Positions 6,054 through 6,521 of a DNA stretch of 6,521 nucleotides are shown here, in pieces; within the stretch, counting starts at the first letter, position 1, and every line of letters begins with the position of its first letter. The stretch comes from Acidobacteriota bacterium. Its GTDB lineage: Bacteria > Acidobacteriota > UBA6911 > RPQK01 > JADFOI01. Location of the stretch: assembly GCA_029942065.1 (NCBI GenBank), contig JAPYTY010000120.1:1-6521 (forward strand), written 5' to 3'. The notes under the pieces were generated by a model, which saw only the letters and a list, made by a program, of their open reading frames with translations, was not told the DNA's origin and ran no database searches. The translations under genes were made by a program, and so were the position numbers.

Positions 6054-6252
6054 GAACCCCGAAGGGGTGATGTGAAATAGCCTGGGGCGTGAGCCCCAGG
6101 ACTGAATGTCTTGTCAGTAAAGGAGCCCTGTAAGGGCGATGTAGGAAAACCGTCACTGGGTTTACATCGCCCCTACAGGGCTCTTCGAATTGCTGACCTG
6201 CACAACCTGGGGCTCACGCCCCAGGCTATTCTTTGCCGCCCCTCCAGGGCTC
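6054..6252. repeat. Nested REP-like inverted repeat, two hairpin modules per arm
   Basis: The arms carry the same modules in opposite orientation. Module B is a 25-bp perfect inverted pair, 6076-6100 and 6206-6230. Its core is CCTGGGGC-GTGA-GCCCCAGG, itself an 8-bp stem closed by a GNRA-type loop. Inner module A is a 21-bp pair with one mismatch, 6123-6143 and 6163-6183, again able to fold on itself (GCCCT-GTA-AGGGC). Diverged A copies, about 15 of 21 matching, flank the outside at 6054-6074 and 6232-6252. The spacers between B and inner A are both 22 nt (6101-6122 and 6184-6205) but unlike in sequence, and the central loop is 19 nt (6144-6162). This looks like a paired REP/BIME-type or miniature mobile element. 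No transposase is present. Confidence 0.85.
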
Positions 6253-6269
6253 CGGAGAAGTGACCTCAG

Positions 6270-6346
6270 AATTCCGGGTGTAAAGAATGTCCTGAAATTC
6301 AACGCCTCGGTGCGACGATTTCGGAAGGCCGCTAAATCGATCTTGC
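6270..6346 (+). repeat. Diverged direct repeat, copy 1
   Basis: This copy runs from AATTCCGG-GTGT, through a GCCTCGGTGCGACGATTTCGGAAG-like middle (6304-6327), to GGCCGCTA and a final CTTGC (6342-6346). The same landmarks occur in the same order in the copy at 6397-6463, with short length differences. No coding potential is seen. Confidence 0.65.
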
Positions 6347-6349
6347 TGA

Positions 6350-6368
6350 GGGCGCACGCCGTGCGCCC
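6350..6368. repeat. Short perfect hairpin between the direct repeats
   Basis: GGGCGCAC (6350-6357) and GTGCGCCC (6361-6368) form an 8-bp stem with a GCC loop. It starts 4 bp after direct-repeat copy 1. There is no T-run beyond either arm, so a terminator role is not supported; a REP-like intergenic repeat is more likely. Confidence 0.7.
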
Positions 6369-6396
6369 CTACTAGTGCAACGCTTGATCCAGCCAA

Positions 6397-6463
6397 AATT
6401 CCGGAGTGTGGGAGGCGCCTCAGTGCGCCGATTCCGGAAGAGCGGCCGCTACAACGACCTTGC
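6397..6463 (+). repeat. Diverged direct repeat, copy 2
   Basis: This copy runs from AATTCCGGAGTGT (6397-6409), through GCGCCTCAGTGCGCCGATTCCGGAAG-like sequence (6415-6440), to GCGGCCGCTA and CCTTGC (6458-6463). It matches copy 1 in order and spacing of landmarks but with many substitutions and small indels. It ends 3 bp before the 14-bp tandem array. Confidence 0.65.
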
Positions 6464-6466
6464 CAC

Positions 6467-6521
6467 CCTGGAACGTGGAACCTGGAACGTGGAACCTGGA
6501 ACGTGGAACCTGGAACGTGGA
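6467..6521. repeat. 14-bp tandem array (CCTGGAACGTGGAA), cut by window edge
   Basis: Identical units lie at 6467-6480, 6481-6494 and 6495-6508, with 13 bases of a fourth at 6509-6521; the array may continue outside the window. The second half of the unit contains CGTGGAA, the 7-bp unit found, on the opposite strand, at the pgl start. Confidence 0.95.

Larger units (their letters stand above)
5886..6521. other. Gene-free, repeat-rich region upstream of pgi
   Basis: No reading frame here has family-like composition; the open frames of about 60 residues on either strand are made largely of repeat sequence. From the pgi side outward the region holds a leader hairpin (5898-5919), a possible promoter (5977-6004), a nested inverted repeat (about 6054-6252), two diverged direct repeats around a short hairpin (6270-6463), and a 14-bp tandem array (6467-6521). 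Confidence 0.8.

Noticed and set aside
5754..6080. Plus-strand frame of 108 codons crossing the pgi start
   Set aside because: It overlaps the certain 5' end of pgi in antisense and continues into repeat sequence.
6190..6375. Small open frame in the right-hand intergenic region
   Set aside because: It is composed of the inverted and direct repeats and has no recognisable start signal or protein features.
6467..6521. CRISPR array at the right edge
   Set aside because: The units are 14 bp and directly adjacent with no spacers; this is a simple tandem repeat.

Overview
The window is a bacterial chromosomal segment of moderately high GC in which every convincing gene lies on the minus strand. 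In transcription order (right to left) these are: a glucose-6-phosphate isomerase joined in frame to 6-phosphogluconate dehydrogenase (pgi-gnd), glucose-6-phosphate 1-dehydrogenase (zwf), 6-phosphogluconolactonase (pgl), and the start of a class I fructose-1,6-bisphosphatase (fbp) that runs off the left edge. The spacings are 12 bp (gnd to zwf), 73 bp (zwf to pgl) and 4 bp (pgl to fbp), so the set reads as one operon.

Together the products form the whole oxidative pentose-phosphate branch plus the two hexose-phosphate steps that feed it. Fbp makes fructose-6-P, Pgi converts it to glucose-6-P, Zwf and Pgl give 6-phosphogluconate with one NADPH, and Gnd gives ribulose-5-P, CO2 and a second NADPH. 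The cluster could run the pathway cyclically, returning fructose-6-P to glucose-6-P.

The most unusual coding feature is the 1070-residue Pgi-Gnd reading frame. The Pgi half resembles the isomerase half of bifunctional transaldolase/Pgi proteins, but no transaldolase is present upstream. About 25 linker residues look like a translated former intergenic spacer, and the Gnd half keeps its own ATG and a Shine-Dalgarno-like sequence. Either this is a real fusion, or a stop codon has been lost through mutation or an indel.

The 636 bp to the right of pgi (5886-6521) hold no credible gene. They contain a possible promoter, a leader hairpin, a nested inverted repeat built from REP-like hairpin modules, a pair of diverged direct repeats around another hairpin, and a 14-bp tandem array at the right edge. 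A related 7-bp tandem array sits on the pgl start codon, and a second 7-bp array lies beside it.

The organism is probably an uncultivated, repeat-rich bacterium. Acidobacteriota is my best guess, from the Tal/Pgi-type isomerase and the style of the intergenic repeats. This is recollection and inference, with low confidence.
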